NCBI RefSeq assembly: GCF_937920985.1
Contig: NZ_CALDXR010000060.1
Location: forward strand, 1-56,259
Length of the DNA stretch: 56,259 nt
Source: an uncultured Phascolarctobacterium sp.
GTDB taxonomy: Bacteria; Bacillota; Negativicutes; Acidaminococcales; Acidaminococcaceae
Direction: 5' to 3'
The position numbers were made by a program, and so were the translations under genes. Positions 24,999-32,376 of the stretch are shown one piece after another. The notes beneath the pieces are model-generated. The model worked only from the letters and a program-made list of their open reading frames with translations. It did not search any database and was not told the DNA's origin. Position 1 is the first letter of the stretch. Each line of letters starts with the position of its first letter.

Positions 24999-26012
24999 TT
25001 ATAACTCTCTGCCGACAATGTTCGCAATGCCTCTGAGGTCGCCCATCAGCTTAGCAAAACGGTCAGGCTTCAAGGATTGTGCGCCATCGCACCATGCTGC
25101 TTCCGGATCGTTATGTACTTCAATCAACAAACCATCGGCGCCAACTGCAACTGCTGCTTTAGCCAAAGGTTCTACCATCCACCACATGCCTGCTGCATGA
25201 CTCGGGTCAACTACTACCGGCAGATGGCTGAGTCTTTTTACTGCAGGAATAGCACTTACATCAAGCGTATTGCGGGTGTAGGTTTCAAAGGTGCGGATAC
25301 CGCGTTCGCAAAGGATAACGTTTTCGTCGCCCTCGCTCATAATGTATTCCGCTGCCATCAGCCATTCCTCAATCGTTGCCGCCAAGCCGCGTTTCAACAG
25401 AATAGGCTTATTGGTTTTGCCCAATTCCTTCAGCAAATCAAAGTTCTGCATATTGCGAGCACCGACCTGAATCAGATCAACATCTTCAACAAAGCGTTCC
25501 ACCATGTAAGGTGACATGATTTCCGTAACAATCGGCAGACCGGTTGCTGCTCTGGCATTTTTCAGGAAATCCAGGCCTTTTTCCTTCAGCCCCTGGAAGG
25601 AGTACGGAGAGGTGCGGGGTTTGAAGGCACCGCCACGCATCAGCGTAGCGCCTGCGGCCTTAACATCCTTGGCAATTTCCGTAACCTGCTCCTGAGTTTC
25701 TACAGAACAGGGACCTGCAATAACCTGCAGCTTTTTGCCACCGAATTTTCTGCCTGCAACATCTATAATGCTGTCCTCGGGATGGAACATGCGGTTCGCA
25801 CGTTTGAAAGGCTCCTGCACACGCATTACCTTTTCTACACCCTCGACAACACGCAAAAGGTTGATATCCAAAGCGCTGGTATCACCAACTACACCAAAAA
25901 GTGAAGCATTTACGCCATCACTGGCATGAATCTGAAAGCCCTTGCTTTCCAATTGGTTTTTCAGCTTAGTTTTTTCCTCAACAGTTGCATTTTGTTTGAA
26001 TACGATAATCAT
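24999..26012 (-). CDS. aroF: 3-Deoxy-7-phosphoheptulonate synthase, copy 1
   Basis: 337 residues, type I-beta DAHP synthase with an N-terminal ferredoxin-like regulatory domain (residues 1-70, MIIVFKQNATVEEKTKLKN) and a TIM barrel (GPCSVETQEQV; RGGAFKPRTSPYSFQG; KRGLAATIEEWLMAAEYI; VVDPSHAAG). Condenses PEP with erythrose 4-phosphate, the entry step. The regulatory domain often binds Phe, Tyr or prephenate. It is a tandem paralogue of the gene at 26123-27136 with identical length; differences concentrate in the N-terminal domain and around residues 155-170. Confidence 0.95.
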   Translation of the reverse strand: MIIVFKQNATVEEKTKLKNQLESKGFQIHASDGVNASLFGVVGDTSALDINLLRVVEGVEKVMRVQEPFKRANRMFHPEDSIIDVAGRKFGGKKLQVIAGPCSVETQEQVTEIAKDVKAAGATLMRGGAFKPRTSPYSFQGLKEKGLDFLKNARAATGLPIVTEIMSPYMVERFVEDVDLIQVGARNMQNFDLLKELGKTNKPILLKRGLAATIEEWLMAAEYIMSEGDENVILCERGIRTFETYTRNTLDVSAIPAVKRLSHLPVVVDPSHAAGMWWMVEPLAKAAVAVGADGLLIEVHNDPEAAWCDGAQSLKPDRFAKLMGDLRGIANIVGREL

Positions 26013-26122
26013 GATAAAATCTCTCCTTTAATCTAATCTGCTATGCTACAATACTACTCCCAGATCAGGAGTTATTACAAACCCTTACGCTTTTTGATAT
26101 TGCTAAGGGATAATGCCTTGAT

Positions 26123-27136
26123 TTACATATCTCTGCCAACAATTCTGGCAATACCCTTCAGCTCGCCCATCAGTCTGGCGAAGCGTTCAGGTCTTAAGGA
26201 CTGTGCGCCGTCGCAAAGCGCCGCTTCCGGATTGTTGTGGACTTCTATCAAAAGTCCGTCGGCACCGACTGCAACTGCGGCCTTCGCCAACGGCTCTACC
26301 ATCCACCACAAGCCTGCTGCATGACTAGGGTCAACTACTACCGGCAAATGGCTGAGCTTTTTCACAGCGGGAATTGCGCTTACATCCAATGTATTGCGCG
26401 TATATGTTTCGAAGGTGCGGATACCGCGTTCGCAAAGGATAACGTTTTCGTTGCCCTCGCTCATGATATATTCCGCTGCCATCAGCCATTCCTCAATCGT
26501 TGCTGCCAAACCACGCTTTAACAAAATTGGCTTATTGGTTTTGCCCAGTTCCTTCAGCAGTTCAAAGTTCTGCATGTTGCGAGCGCCAACCTGAATCAAA
26601 TCTACATCTTCTACAAAGCGCTCAATCATATACGGTGACATGATTTCTGTTACTATCGGCAGGCCTGTTTCTTTTTTTGCACCTTTTAAATATTCCAGGC
26701 CAACCTCCTTCAAGCCTTGGAAGGAATAAGGCGATGTGCGGGGCTTAAAGGCGCCGCCGCGAAGCATTGAGGCGCCGCCAAGCTTGATGGACTTGGCAAT
26801 GTCCGTAACCTGCTCCTGCGTTTCTACGGAGCACGGACCTGCGATAACCTGAATCTTGCGTCCGCCGATTTCAACACCGCCGACATTAATCACTGAATCC
26901 TGCGGATGGAACATGCGGTTGGCTCGCTTGAACGGTTCCTGCACACGCATTACCTTGTCTACTGCATCATCAATACGCAGCATATTGATATCCAGTGTGC
27001 TGGTATCACCGATAATACCGAAGATGGTCATGTTGACACCGTTGATTTCGTTAATTTGGAAGCCCTTGCTTTCCAAATTGCTGCGCATCTTCGCTTTATT
27101 TTCCTCCGGTGCTCCCGGCTTGAATACTATTACCAT
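26123..27136 (-). CDS. aroF: 3-Deoxy-7-phosphoheptulonate synthase, copy 2 (operon leader gene)
   Basis: 337 residues, same architecture as its neighbour: regulatory domain (MVIVFKPGAPEENKAKMRS) and catalytic barrel with GPCSVETQEQV, RGGAFKPRTSPYSFQG and VVDPSHAAG. First structural gene after the Phe/Tyr leader peptide and attenuator. The two copies are close to each other in the barrel and more different in the first 80 residues, which fits a tandem duplication followed by divergence of feedback control (inference). The 110-base gap between the copies carries only a weak CCCTTA/TAAGGG hairpin, no obvious second leader. Confidence 0.95.
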   Translation of the reverse strand: MVIVFKPGAPEENKAKMRSNLESKGFQINEINGVNMTIFGIIGDTSTLDINMLRIDDAVDKVMRVQEPFKRANRMFHPQDSVINVGGVEIGGRKIQVIAGPCSVETQEQVTDIAKSIKLGGASMLRGGAFKPRTSPYSFQGLKEVGLEYLKGAKKETGLPIVTEIMSPYMIERFVEDVDLIQVGARNMQNFELLKELGKTNKPILLKRGLAATIEEWLMAAEYIMSEGNENVILCERGIRTFETYTRNTLDVSAIPAVKKLSHLPVVVDPSHAAGLWWMVEPLAKAAVAVGADGLLIEVHNNPEAALCDGAQSLRPERFARLMGELKGIARIVGRDM

Positions 27137-27206
27137 AAATTGTCTCCCCTTCGTTCTGACACCCTTGTCATTAAATTTACCATACTGCTATAAGCTACCA
27201 TGCTAC

Positions 27207-27238
27207 AAAAAAAGCAGGCTCCCGTAAAAGAGCCTGCT
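27207..27238 (-). terminator. Attenuator terminator ahead of the aro operon
   Basis: On the minus strand AGCAGGCTC...GAGCCTGCT is followed by seven T. It sits between the leader peptide gene and the first DAHP synthase, so it must be read through for operon expression. An upstream hairpin TTGCgAGCACaGTGCTtGCAA (27257-27277) could be the pause or alternative structure. Confidence 0.85.
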
Positions 27239-27280
27239 GTAAAAGCTAAATCTTAATTGCAAGCACTGTGCTCGCAAATA

Positions 27281-27421
27281 CTATTTATAGTCTCCAATAC
27301 GATGATTACTGCTATATGATTTTTCCCATGCAAAATAACCGGTGCTAAAATAATAGTTAAATACCGGTGCGTAATAAAAACCATATTCAATTGCAGTGTT
27401 CATCATTTTAGATTCCATCAT
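27281..27421 (-). CDS. Phe/Tyr-rich leader peptide of the aromatic operon
   Basis: 46-codon reading frame starting ATGATGGAATC with AGGTGA five bases upstream, ending at TAG. Translation begins MMESKMMNTAIEYGFYY and continues APVFNYYFSTGYFAWEKS; in total 8 Tyr, 4 Phe and 1 Trp among 46 residues, with Phe/Tyr clustered at residues 13-30. The stop lies about 40 bases before the attenuator. This is the classic layout of ribosome-mediated attenuation: ribosomes stall on Tyr/Phe codons when charged tRNA is scarce and prevent terminator formation. Which antiterminator pairing is used I could not resolve; the repeated ACCGGTGC inside the frame (about 27330 and 27364) is one candidate. Confidence 0.85.
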   Translation of the reverse strand: MMESKMMNTAIEYGFYYAPVFNYYFSTGYFAWEKSYSSNHRIGDYK

Positions 27422-27490
27422 TTTCACCTGCAACAACTTCAACATTTCCTTATGCTTCAAAATTTATCGCCGTAATTTGCGATTGAGGTT

Positions 27491-27520
27491 ATTTTACTCC
27501 TATCAGTCTGCAAACGTCAA
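27491..27520 (-). promoter_or_regulatory. Promoter of the aromatic amino acid operon
   Basis: Minus strand: TTGACG (27515-27520), 18-base spacer, TAAAAT (27491-27496). Places the transcript start about 60 bases before the leader peptide. Confidence 0.75.
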
Positions 27521-27625
27521 GGAAAAAGCTTCATTTTATTTATTTTTTATCTTATCGCACTATTATTGTAAACTAGGTTACAGTAATAATGCTATCTGCA
27601 AAGCTTAGATAGATTTTTTGCTGAC

Positions 27626-28456
27626 TTATAAGCTCGCTTCCACAGCGCACGTATTAGTCAACGCGCCCACGGCATCTGCCCGACAGCGGTTGCAATGCTG
27701 CATCTGCGGCATCCACTGCTTGCAAACATTACGCAGCTGCATAATTTCTTCGGCCGCAGGCTCCGCAAAATGCGCAAAGCCGGTTCCCTCCACCGGCAGC
27801 ATCGGTAAAATATTCTGCAGCTTCGCTCCCAGTAAGGCCATACGTCTGGCAATCGCCGGGATTTCCTGGATATTCACGCCGGGTATCGCCACCGTATTTA
27901 TCTTCACTTTCACGCCATATTCGCCAAGCAGCTGCAATCCTTCTATCTGCCTTGCTAAAAGCAGTGCAGCAGCCTCTTCACCGACATATTTTTTGCCTTC
28001 ATCATTAATAAAGCTGTAAATATGCGCCCCTGTATTGCTGGTAATTGCATTCACCGTCACCGTAACATAATCAACACCCAAGGCAGCAATCTCCTTGGCA
28101 TACTTCGGCAAACACAGACCGTTAGTCGAAAGGCAGAAGAAAACATCCTTATCAACCTCACGAATCATGCTCAGCGTTCTGCTGACCGCCGGCCAGTTGG
28201 CCAGCGCATCGCCGGGGCCGGCAATGCCTGCTACCGTAAGCTTCGGCACCTTGGCCTTCATCTGCAGATACCAATCAACTGCATCCTCCGGTACCATAAC
28301 CCTTGCCACAACACCGGGACGGCTTTCATTTACACAGCTGTATTTGCGCAGGCAATAATTGCACTGCATATTGCATTTAGGTGCCACAGGCAGATGAATA
28401 CGGGCGTAATCGCTGCATTTAGCGGTAAAACAAGGATGTGTTTCAAGCTCACTCAT
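27626..28456 (-). CDS. NifB-like radical SAM protein
   Basis: 276 residues. Radical SAM cluster CX3CX2C at Cys28, Cys32, Cys35 (PKCNMQCNYC). NifB hallmarks follow: HPCF at the N-terminus, RKYSCVNESRPGVV, and a C-terminal HCNRCRADAVG. The NifX-like tail of long NifB proteins is absent, as in the short SAM-only NifB proteins. NifB joins two [4Fe-4S] clusters into the carbide-containing NifB-co used for nitrogenase-type cofactors. Its start overlaps the stop of the upstream nitrogenase-like gene by eight bases, so it is the third gene of that unit. No other nif assembly gene is seen in the window. Confidence 0.88.
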   Translation of the reverse strand: MSELETHPCFTAKCSDYARIHLPVAPKCNMQCNYCLRKYSCVNESRPGVVARVMVPEDAVDWYLQMKAKVPKLTVAGIAGPGDALANWPAVSRTLSMIREVDKDVFFCLSTNGLCLPKYAKEIAALGVDYVTVTVNAITSNTGAHIYSFINDEGKKYVGEEAAALLLARQIEGLQLLGEYGVKVKINTVAIPGVNIQEIPAIARRMALLGAKLQNILPMLPVEGTGFAHFAEPAAEEIMQLRNVCKQWMPQMQHCNRCRADAVGALTNTCAVEASL

Positions 28457-29666
28457 GATTTACCTCACAAATACTTTCACGTAAGCCGGCATATCGGCCA
28501 TCTGTTTTATATTGCTGCTGCAAGGCGCCGTTAACAATCTGCTCAATGAATAAAGCAGCGCCACGCGCTCCGACCAGCGTGTTATCGGTAAAACACAGCT
28601 GGTCAAAGGCAGGATAAGCACAGCGCACTAACGGCACCTGATATGTATCAGCCAAATTCTTTAAGAACGAAGAACCGCACAGCAATACAGGCTTGTGCTT
28701 TGCTGCAGCCTCCGTCATTTTATCCAAGCTGAATTCCGCTGTATCCTCTGCGATTACAACGCGCATGCCCAGTTCTTCGGCAAAAAAGCTCTGCAGACCC
28801 TCTAAATGTGCCTTGTCTGCAGCCAAAGCCACAGGCAGCTGATACAAATTCACCAGATAATCAGCACTGCGATAAACGAGCTTTTCAGCCGCAGCTTCCA
28901 ATTCTGCCAGCTCATCGGAAAAATCAATTTTCAACGCTTCGCCTAACTGACGCAAAAACTTCTGCAAGCCTGCCACACCATAAGGATAAGCGCATTTGAT
29001 ATACGGCATGCCAAATTTTTCCTGCATTTTCTTTGCTAAAGGCTCACCGTAGCCAAAGCAGATATTCAGCTCTGCCTGCGGCATTGCTGCAATATCCCGC
29101 AAGCTGCAATCCTGCAGCGCGCAGTTAATTTTTACTTTAGAACCTAAAAAATTCTTCAACTCGGACAAGTCATTATCTGAATAGGGATCATCATTCATTA
29201 TGCCAAAAATATTTATCGTGGCAGCTTGTTTTTCCTCCGCAGGCCGGAGCAAGGGCAGCAAAGCCAGATAAGCTGCTTCTGCACCGCTGTCAATATTCCC
29301 TGCGTATCCCGGCGCTTTTACATGCAACAATTTTTGCGAGCCTTCGGTAGTAGCCAAAATACCGTCGACATCATCGCCAATCATATTCGGCACACAGCCG
29401 CTGACTACAAACACCGCACCGCAATGCGCAAAAATACGCTCCGCCTCCTGCAAAGCCTTGCGCAAAACCTTCTCACCGCCATTGACAACATCTTCATCAT
29501 AGATAACATCAGAGGCCTGACGTACATCATAAGGCTTGCCTGCATATCTGAATACCAGGCTGCCCCACTGACAGCCGACAACAGAATGCTGCAGGATTAA
29601 GGCATCCTTAATACCGCCAAGAGCACGCACAGCACCAAACAACGCACAGCTACTTAATGGTTTCAT
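28449..29666 (-). CDS. Nitrogenase component 1-like subunit (NifK/NifN-like)
   Basis: 405 residues from the ATG in TAATG at 29666 (GGAGG about 10 bases upstream); an upstream ATG at 29684 lacks a site. Three cysteines fit the P-cluster ligand pattern: Cys7, Cys32 (HSVVGC) and Cys91 (SGCVPNMIGDD). This last segment is the family's CxxxxIGDD motif. The C-terminal part (PLVRCAYPAFDQL... GARGAALFIEQI) resembles NifN/NifK ends. Shorter than NifK. No His matching NifD His442 is evident. Product and electron donor unknown: a role in nitrogen fixation is unlikely without NifH and other nif genes here. Confidence 0.85.
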   Translation of the reverse strand: MKPLSSCALFGAVRALGGIKDALILQHSVVGCQWGSLVFRYAGKPYDVRQASDVIYDEDVVNGGEKVLRKALQEAERIFAHCGAVFVVSGCVPNMIGDDVDGILATTEGSQKLLHVKAPGYAGNIDSGAEAAYLALLPLLRPAEEKQAATINIFGIMNDDPYSDNDLSELKNFLGSKVKINCALQDCSLRDIAAMPQAELNICFGYGEPLAKKMQEKFGMPYIKCAYPYGVAGLQKFLRQLGEALKIDFSDELAELEAAAEKLVYRSADYLVNLYQLPVALAADKAHLEGLQSFFAEELGMRVVIAEDTAEFSLDKMTEAAAKHKPVLLCGSSFLKNLADTYQVPLVRCAYPAFDQLCFTDNTLVGARGAALFIEQIVNGALQQQYKTDGRYAGLRESICEVNHE

Positions 29667-31165
29667 TATTTTCTCTGCCTCCATACTCTGCTATACAGTT
29701 CGCGTGATGCTTTACTGTCTTTATCAGCCTCGCGCATCGGATAAAATACCGGGTCATAGGCCAGCTTGCTCAGCAAAAGACTGCTGCCTGTACGCTGCGG
29801 TTGCTGCAGCATCTGCCAAACCTCTTCCATAATATCCACAAAGCCCTGATAATTCCACACCGAACGGTCAAACAAATTATAGAGCACCGGAACATTTAAA
29901 GAAGCATAGCGCGGATGACCGTTGCAGATAACAAAATCACAGCTCTGCGCAGCTTCACGCAAAGCCTCTTCCGAAGGCTCCAGTAAAATTTCCGCATCAC
30001 AGCCATACTCAGCCTTAGCAAGCTCAATTCTGTCCTTAAACCTCTGCATCATTGCATCATCCAGCCCTGTTTCCGCCTGGTAGGAAGGATTCATGATAAT
30101 GCAGATTTTGCTTATAGGCAAACCATAATCCTGCTGATAAACACGCAGCGCATCCGGCAAATACGCAATACCATGCGCAATCAGGCAAAACTTATACTTG
30201 GCAAATTCTGCACGCAGCTTCTGATAACGGGCGGCAACCAGTTCATATTCTTCCTGCAGCACGCGTTCAACAGCATCCTCGCAACCAAGCATTTTACCAA
30301 TCTGCCTGTACAAATCACTGATTCCTTCAATACCATGCCATTCCTGCATATCGGCAACATGCAGAAACGGCGTGCCAAAGCGCTGCTCCATCGCCAACGC
30401 CCACTTCTTACGACGTACTATATTCAGCGCTGCCCGCGGAGCCTTTTTGATTGTCTGCAAATCAGCGGCAGGCAGATAGGCATTGACGGTAATCCCCATT
30501 TTCTGCAGCATCTCGCTCATGCCCTGCAGCTTATCCTCACCATTATAGCCCCAGACGAAGGTTTCGATATTTACGCTCAGCGGCTGTACGCTTTGAGGCT
30601 CCATCACCTGCTCCACAAGTGCGTCCATCACCTCTACATAACCGCAGCCCGGATAGACAGCACTGGAAGAAAACTTTTGCTTCTGCTTTTGGCAAGCCTT
30701 TTCACGCAAAACCTTGCGGCCATTGCTCTTGTCCATATGCGAAAAAACCTGCGACGTAATCGGCACAAGCTTTGCTTTGAACTGCGGCTGCAGGCTGCAG
30801 GCCAGGCCTGCCAAATCATCATTGATAATATCCGACACCACGGATGGCAAGAGAAAAATAATCTCCGGCTTTTGCTCACGCTCCACCTTTTGCAGTAAAG
30901 CCGTCAGCTTTTTCTCACCGCCGAAAATTACCTCATTGTTGCGCAAATCCGCACATTCCAGCTCATAAACCGGGCTTTGACCGCTGCGCACATGACAACG
31001 ATAATGAAAGCCGCAGCCGCGCGGACTATATAAAACTATTGCGGCATTTTTAATTTCGCTGATGCAGGCAAGATTTCCCGACACTTTGCCGTTGACGGCG
31101 TAGCGATGCAGATAGCTGGAAGGGTTCATGCCCAAAAGCATGTTATCCTGATAATATTGGTTCAT
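29666..31165 (-). CDS. Nitrogenase component 1-like subunit (NifD/NifE-like)
   Basis: 499 residues from ATG 31165 (GGAG nine bases upstream; the frame opens at 31204). Cys34 (NLACISEIKN) and Cys51 (SPRGCGFHYRCH) occupy the first two cluster-ligand positions, with an unusually short 17-residue spacing. At the third position the motif reads PSVVSDIINDD, with no Cys. A cysteine-free VRRKKWALAMEQRFG replaces the region of NifD Cys275. So the subunit is a clear PF00148 member but cannot hold a canonical P-cluster or FeMo-cofactor in the same way. First gene after a cobalamin riboswitch; coupled to the next gene by TAATG. Confidence 0.85.
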   Translation of the reverse strand: MNQYYQDNMLLGMNPSSYLHRYAVNGKVSGNLACISEIKNAAIVLYSPRGCGFHYRCHVRSGQSPVYELECADLRNNEVIFGGEKKLTALLQKVEREQKPEIIFLLPSVVSDIINDDLAGLACSLQPQFKAKLVPITSQVFSHMDKSNGRKVLREKACQKQKQKFSSSAVYPGCGYVEVMDALVEQVMEPQSVQPLSVNIETFVWGYNGEDKLQGMSEMLQKMGITVNAYLPAADLQTIKKAPRAALNIVRRKKWALAMEQRFGTPFLHVADMQEWHGIEGISDLYRQIGKMLGCEDAVERVLQEEYELVAARYQKLRAEFAKYKFCLIAHGIAYLPDALRVYQQDYGLPISKICIIMNPSYQAETGLDDAMMQRFKDRIELAKAEYGCDAEILLEPSEEALREAAQSCDFVICNGHPRYASLNVPVLYNLFDRSVWNYQGFVDIMEEVWQMLQQPQRTGSSLLLSKLAYDPVFYPMREADKDSKASRELYSRVWRQRK

Positions 31166-31269
31166 ACTCATCAACTCCGATACACACTTGCTTGTTTTCA
31201 GCAAGCAGTAAATTAACTTTGCTCAAACACAATTTAGTAAAAACAGCCTACACACGTTTTTTCCGGCAA

Positions 31270-31500
31270 GAAAAAACGCCCTCCTGCACTACAACAGAAA
31301 GACGCACTTATTCTTCAGCAGTCTCCCGTCACTCGCAGTACACTCCCATTTACTTTTTCAGGCAATTCTTCTGGCTCAGTTTCCACGCAAGCCTTGCCTT
31401 CCCAGTTGCCCAGTGACATAATTAAGGCTTGCTCCACTTTACAGCTGCGTGACAGCGCAGGCTTCGCACCTGCTTACTTATTAAGTCTTTCGACACCTAG
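31270..31500 (-). promoter_or_regulatory. Cobalamin riboswitch A, upstream of the nitrogenase-like operon
   Basis: On the minus strand the conserved blocks come in order: TTAATAAGTAAGCAGGTGCG, CCTGCGCTGTCACGCAGCTG, GTCACTGG, TGGGAAGGC and GAGCCAGAAGAATTGCC. These match the E. coli btuB-type aptamer (TTAATAGGGAA, GCTGACGCGCAGC, CACTG, GGGAAG, GAAGACCTGCC). It ends in a terminator GCGTCTTTCTG/CAGGAGGGCGT with six T (about 31270-31304), so adenosyl- or other cobalamin binding should switch the operon off. Confidence 0.93.
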
Positions 31501-31555
31501 TAGTCCAAGCATTTTTTGTTTTTAATGTTATATTTGTTACATTTTATTTGTCAGA

Positions 31556-31584
31556 ATTATAACACATCTTCATTTTTCTGTCAA
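31556..31584 (-). promoter_or_regulatory. Consensus promoter of riboswitch A
   Basis: Minus strand: TTGACA (31579-31584), 17-base spacer, TATAAT (31556-31561). Perfect sigma-A/70-type boxes. Confidence 0.88.
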
Positions 31585-31601
31585 TAAAAGGCAATTTAAT
31601 G

Positions 31602-31652
31602 AAAAAACTCCAGAAAGCTCAAAGTAAAACCTTTAGTTTTTTGGAGTTTTTT
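31602..31652 (-). terminator. Terminator of the Nik/Dpp-type transporter operon
   Basis: AAAAAACTCCA pairs with TGGAGTTTTTT across a 30-base loop, followed by T-rich sequence on both strands. It separates the transporter genes from the promoter of riboswitch A. Confidence 0.75.
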
Positions 31653-31663
31653 ATCATCTGACA

Positions 31664-31706
31664 CATTTATCTAATCGTGATTTGTATAATCTGGATTAGA
31701 TAAATG
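31664..31706. repeat. 13-bp perfect inverted repeat at the 3' end of the last transporter gene
   Basis: CATTTATCTAATC (31664-31676) and GATTAGATAAATG (31694-31706) with a 17-base loop, overlapping the stop codon at 31696. It stands just before the terminator and may protect the mRNA 3' end or bind a protein. Function unknown. Confidence 0.7.
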
Positions 31707-32376
31707 ATATTAGTTGCCCCTGTTCTATATGTAAGACTCTGTCACAAAGCCAATCAGCAAGCTGTTTATCATGCGTAATAAACAAATAAGCCAGCTGCTT
31801 TTCCTTGCGTATATCACGCAGCAAATGCAAAATCTGAGCCTGCACGGAGATATCCAGCATCGATGTCGGTTCGTCTAAAATGAGCAGCTTTGGCTCTAAC
31901 AGCAGCGCCCTCACCAGGCAGATACGCTGAATTTCTCCGCCGCTTACCTGATGCGGATAACGCTGCAGAAGCTCAATATTCAGCTTTACTAAATCAAGCA
32001 TCGCTTTAATTTTTTCTTCATCATAAGGCAGATTAAAAACAGTAAATGCTTCCCGCAGACTAGAACCTAAGGTCTGACGCGGATCAAGAAAGCTTTCCGG
32101 ACGCTGTGAAATAAACTGCACATTACGTCTGAAAACGCTTAAATCTTTGCCTGTCGCATTCGTAATATCTTGCCCCTGAAAATAAATTTTACCGCAATCG
32201 CATGGCAGCAGGCGCAGCAAAATACGCGCCAGCGTACTTTTACCGCTGCCGCTGCCACCCATCAGTGCCACTGCTTCCCCGGGCTTAAGCTCCAGTGAAA
32301 CATCATGCAGAAGCTCAAAGGTTTTTCCGTTGCTACGGTCAACAAAGCTTTTAGAAATATTTTCAGCCTTCAGCAT
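31696..32376 (-). CDS. ABC transporter ATP-binding protein, NikE/DppF-like
   Basis: 226 residues. Walker A GGSGSGKST near residue 40, Q-loop in FISQRPES, signature VSGGEIQR, Walker B LLILDEPTS. Second ATPase of a peptide/nickel-type importer; it lacks the oligopeptide C-terminal domain of its partner. Start overlaps the preceding gene by 14 bases. Powers import of the ligand delivered by the binding protein at 36571-38118. Confidence 0.93.
   Translation of the reverse strand: MLKAENISKSFVDRSNGKTFELLHDVSLELKPGEAVALMGGSGSGKSTLARILLRLLPCDCGKIYFQGQDITNATGKDLSVFRRNVQFISQRPESFLDPRQTLGSSLREAFTVFNLPYDEEKIKAMLDLVKLNIELLQRYPHQVSGGEIQRICLVRALLLEPKLLILDEPTSMLDISVQAQILHLLRDIRKEKQLAYLFITHDKQLADWLCDRVLHIEQGQLISFI

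Noticed and set aside
26013..26122. Second attenuator between the two DAHP synthases
   Set aside because: Only a weak CCCTTA/TAAGGG hairpin without T-run and no leader peptide.
27137..27490. T-box riboswitch upstream of the DAHP synthase
   Set aside because: No T-box consensus (AGGGTGG-ACCGCG type) or specifier stem; the Phe/Tyr-rich leader peptide with terminator explains the region.
27626..31165. True nitrogen-fixing nitrogenase
   Set aside because: No nifH, nifE/nifN second pair or other nif assembly gene in the window, subunits lack key ligands, and control is by cobalamin.
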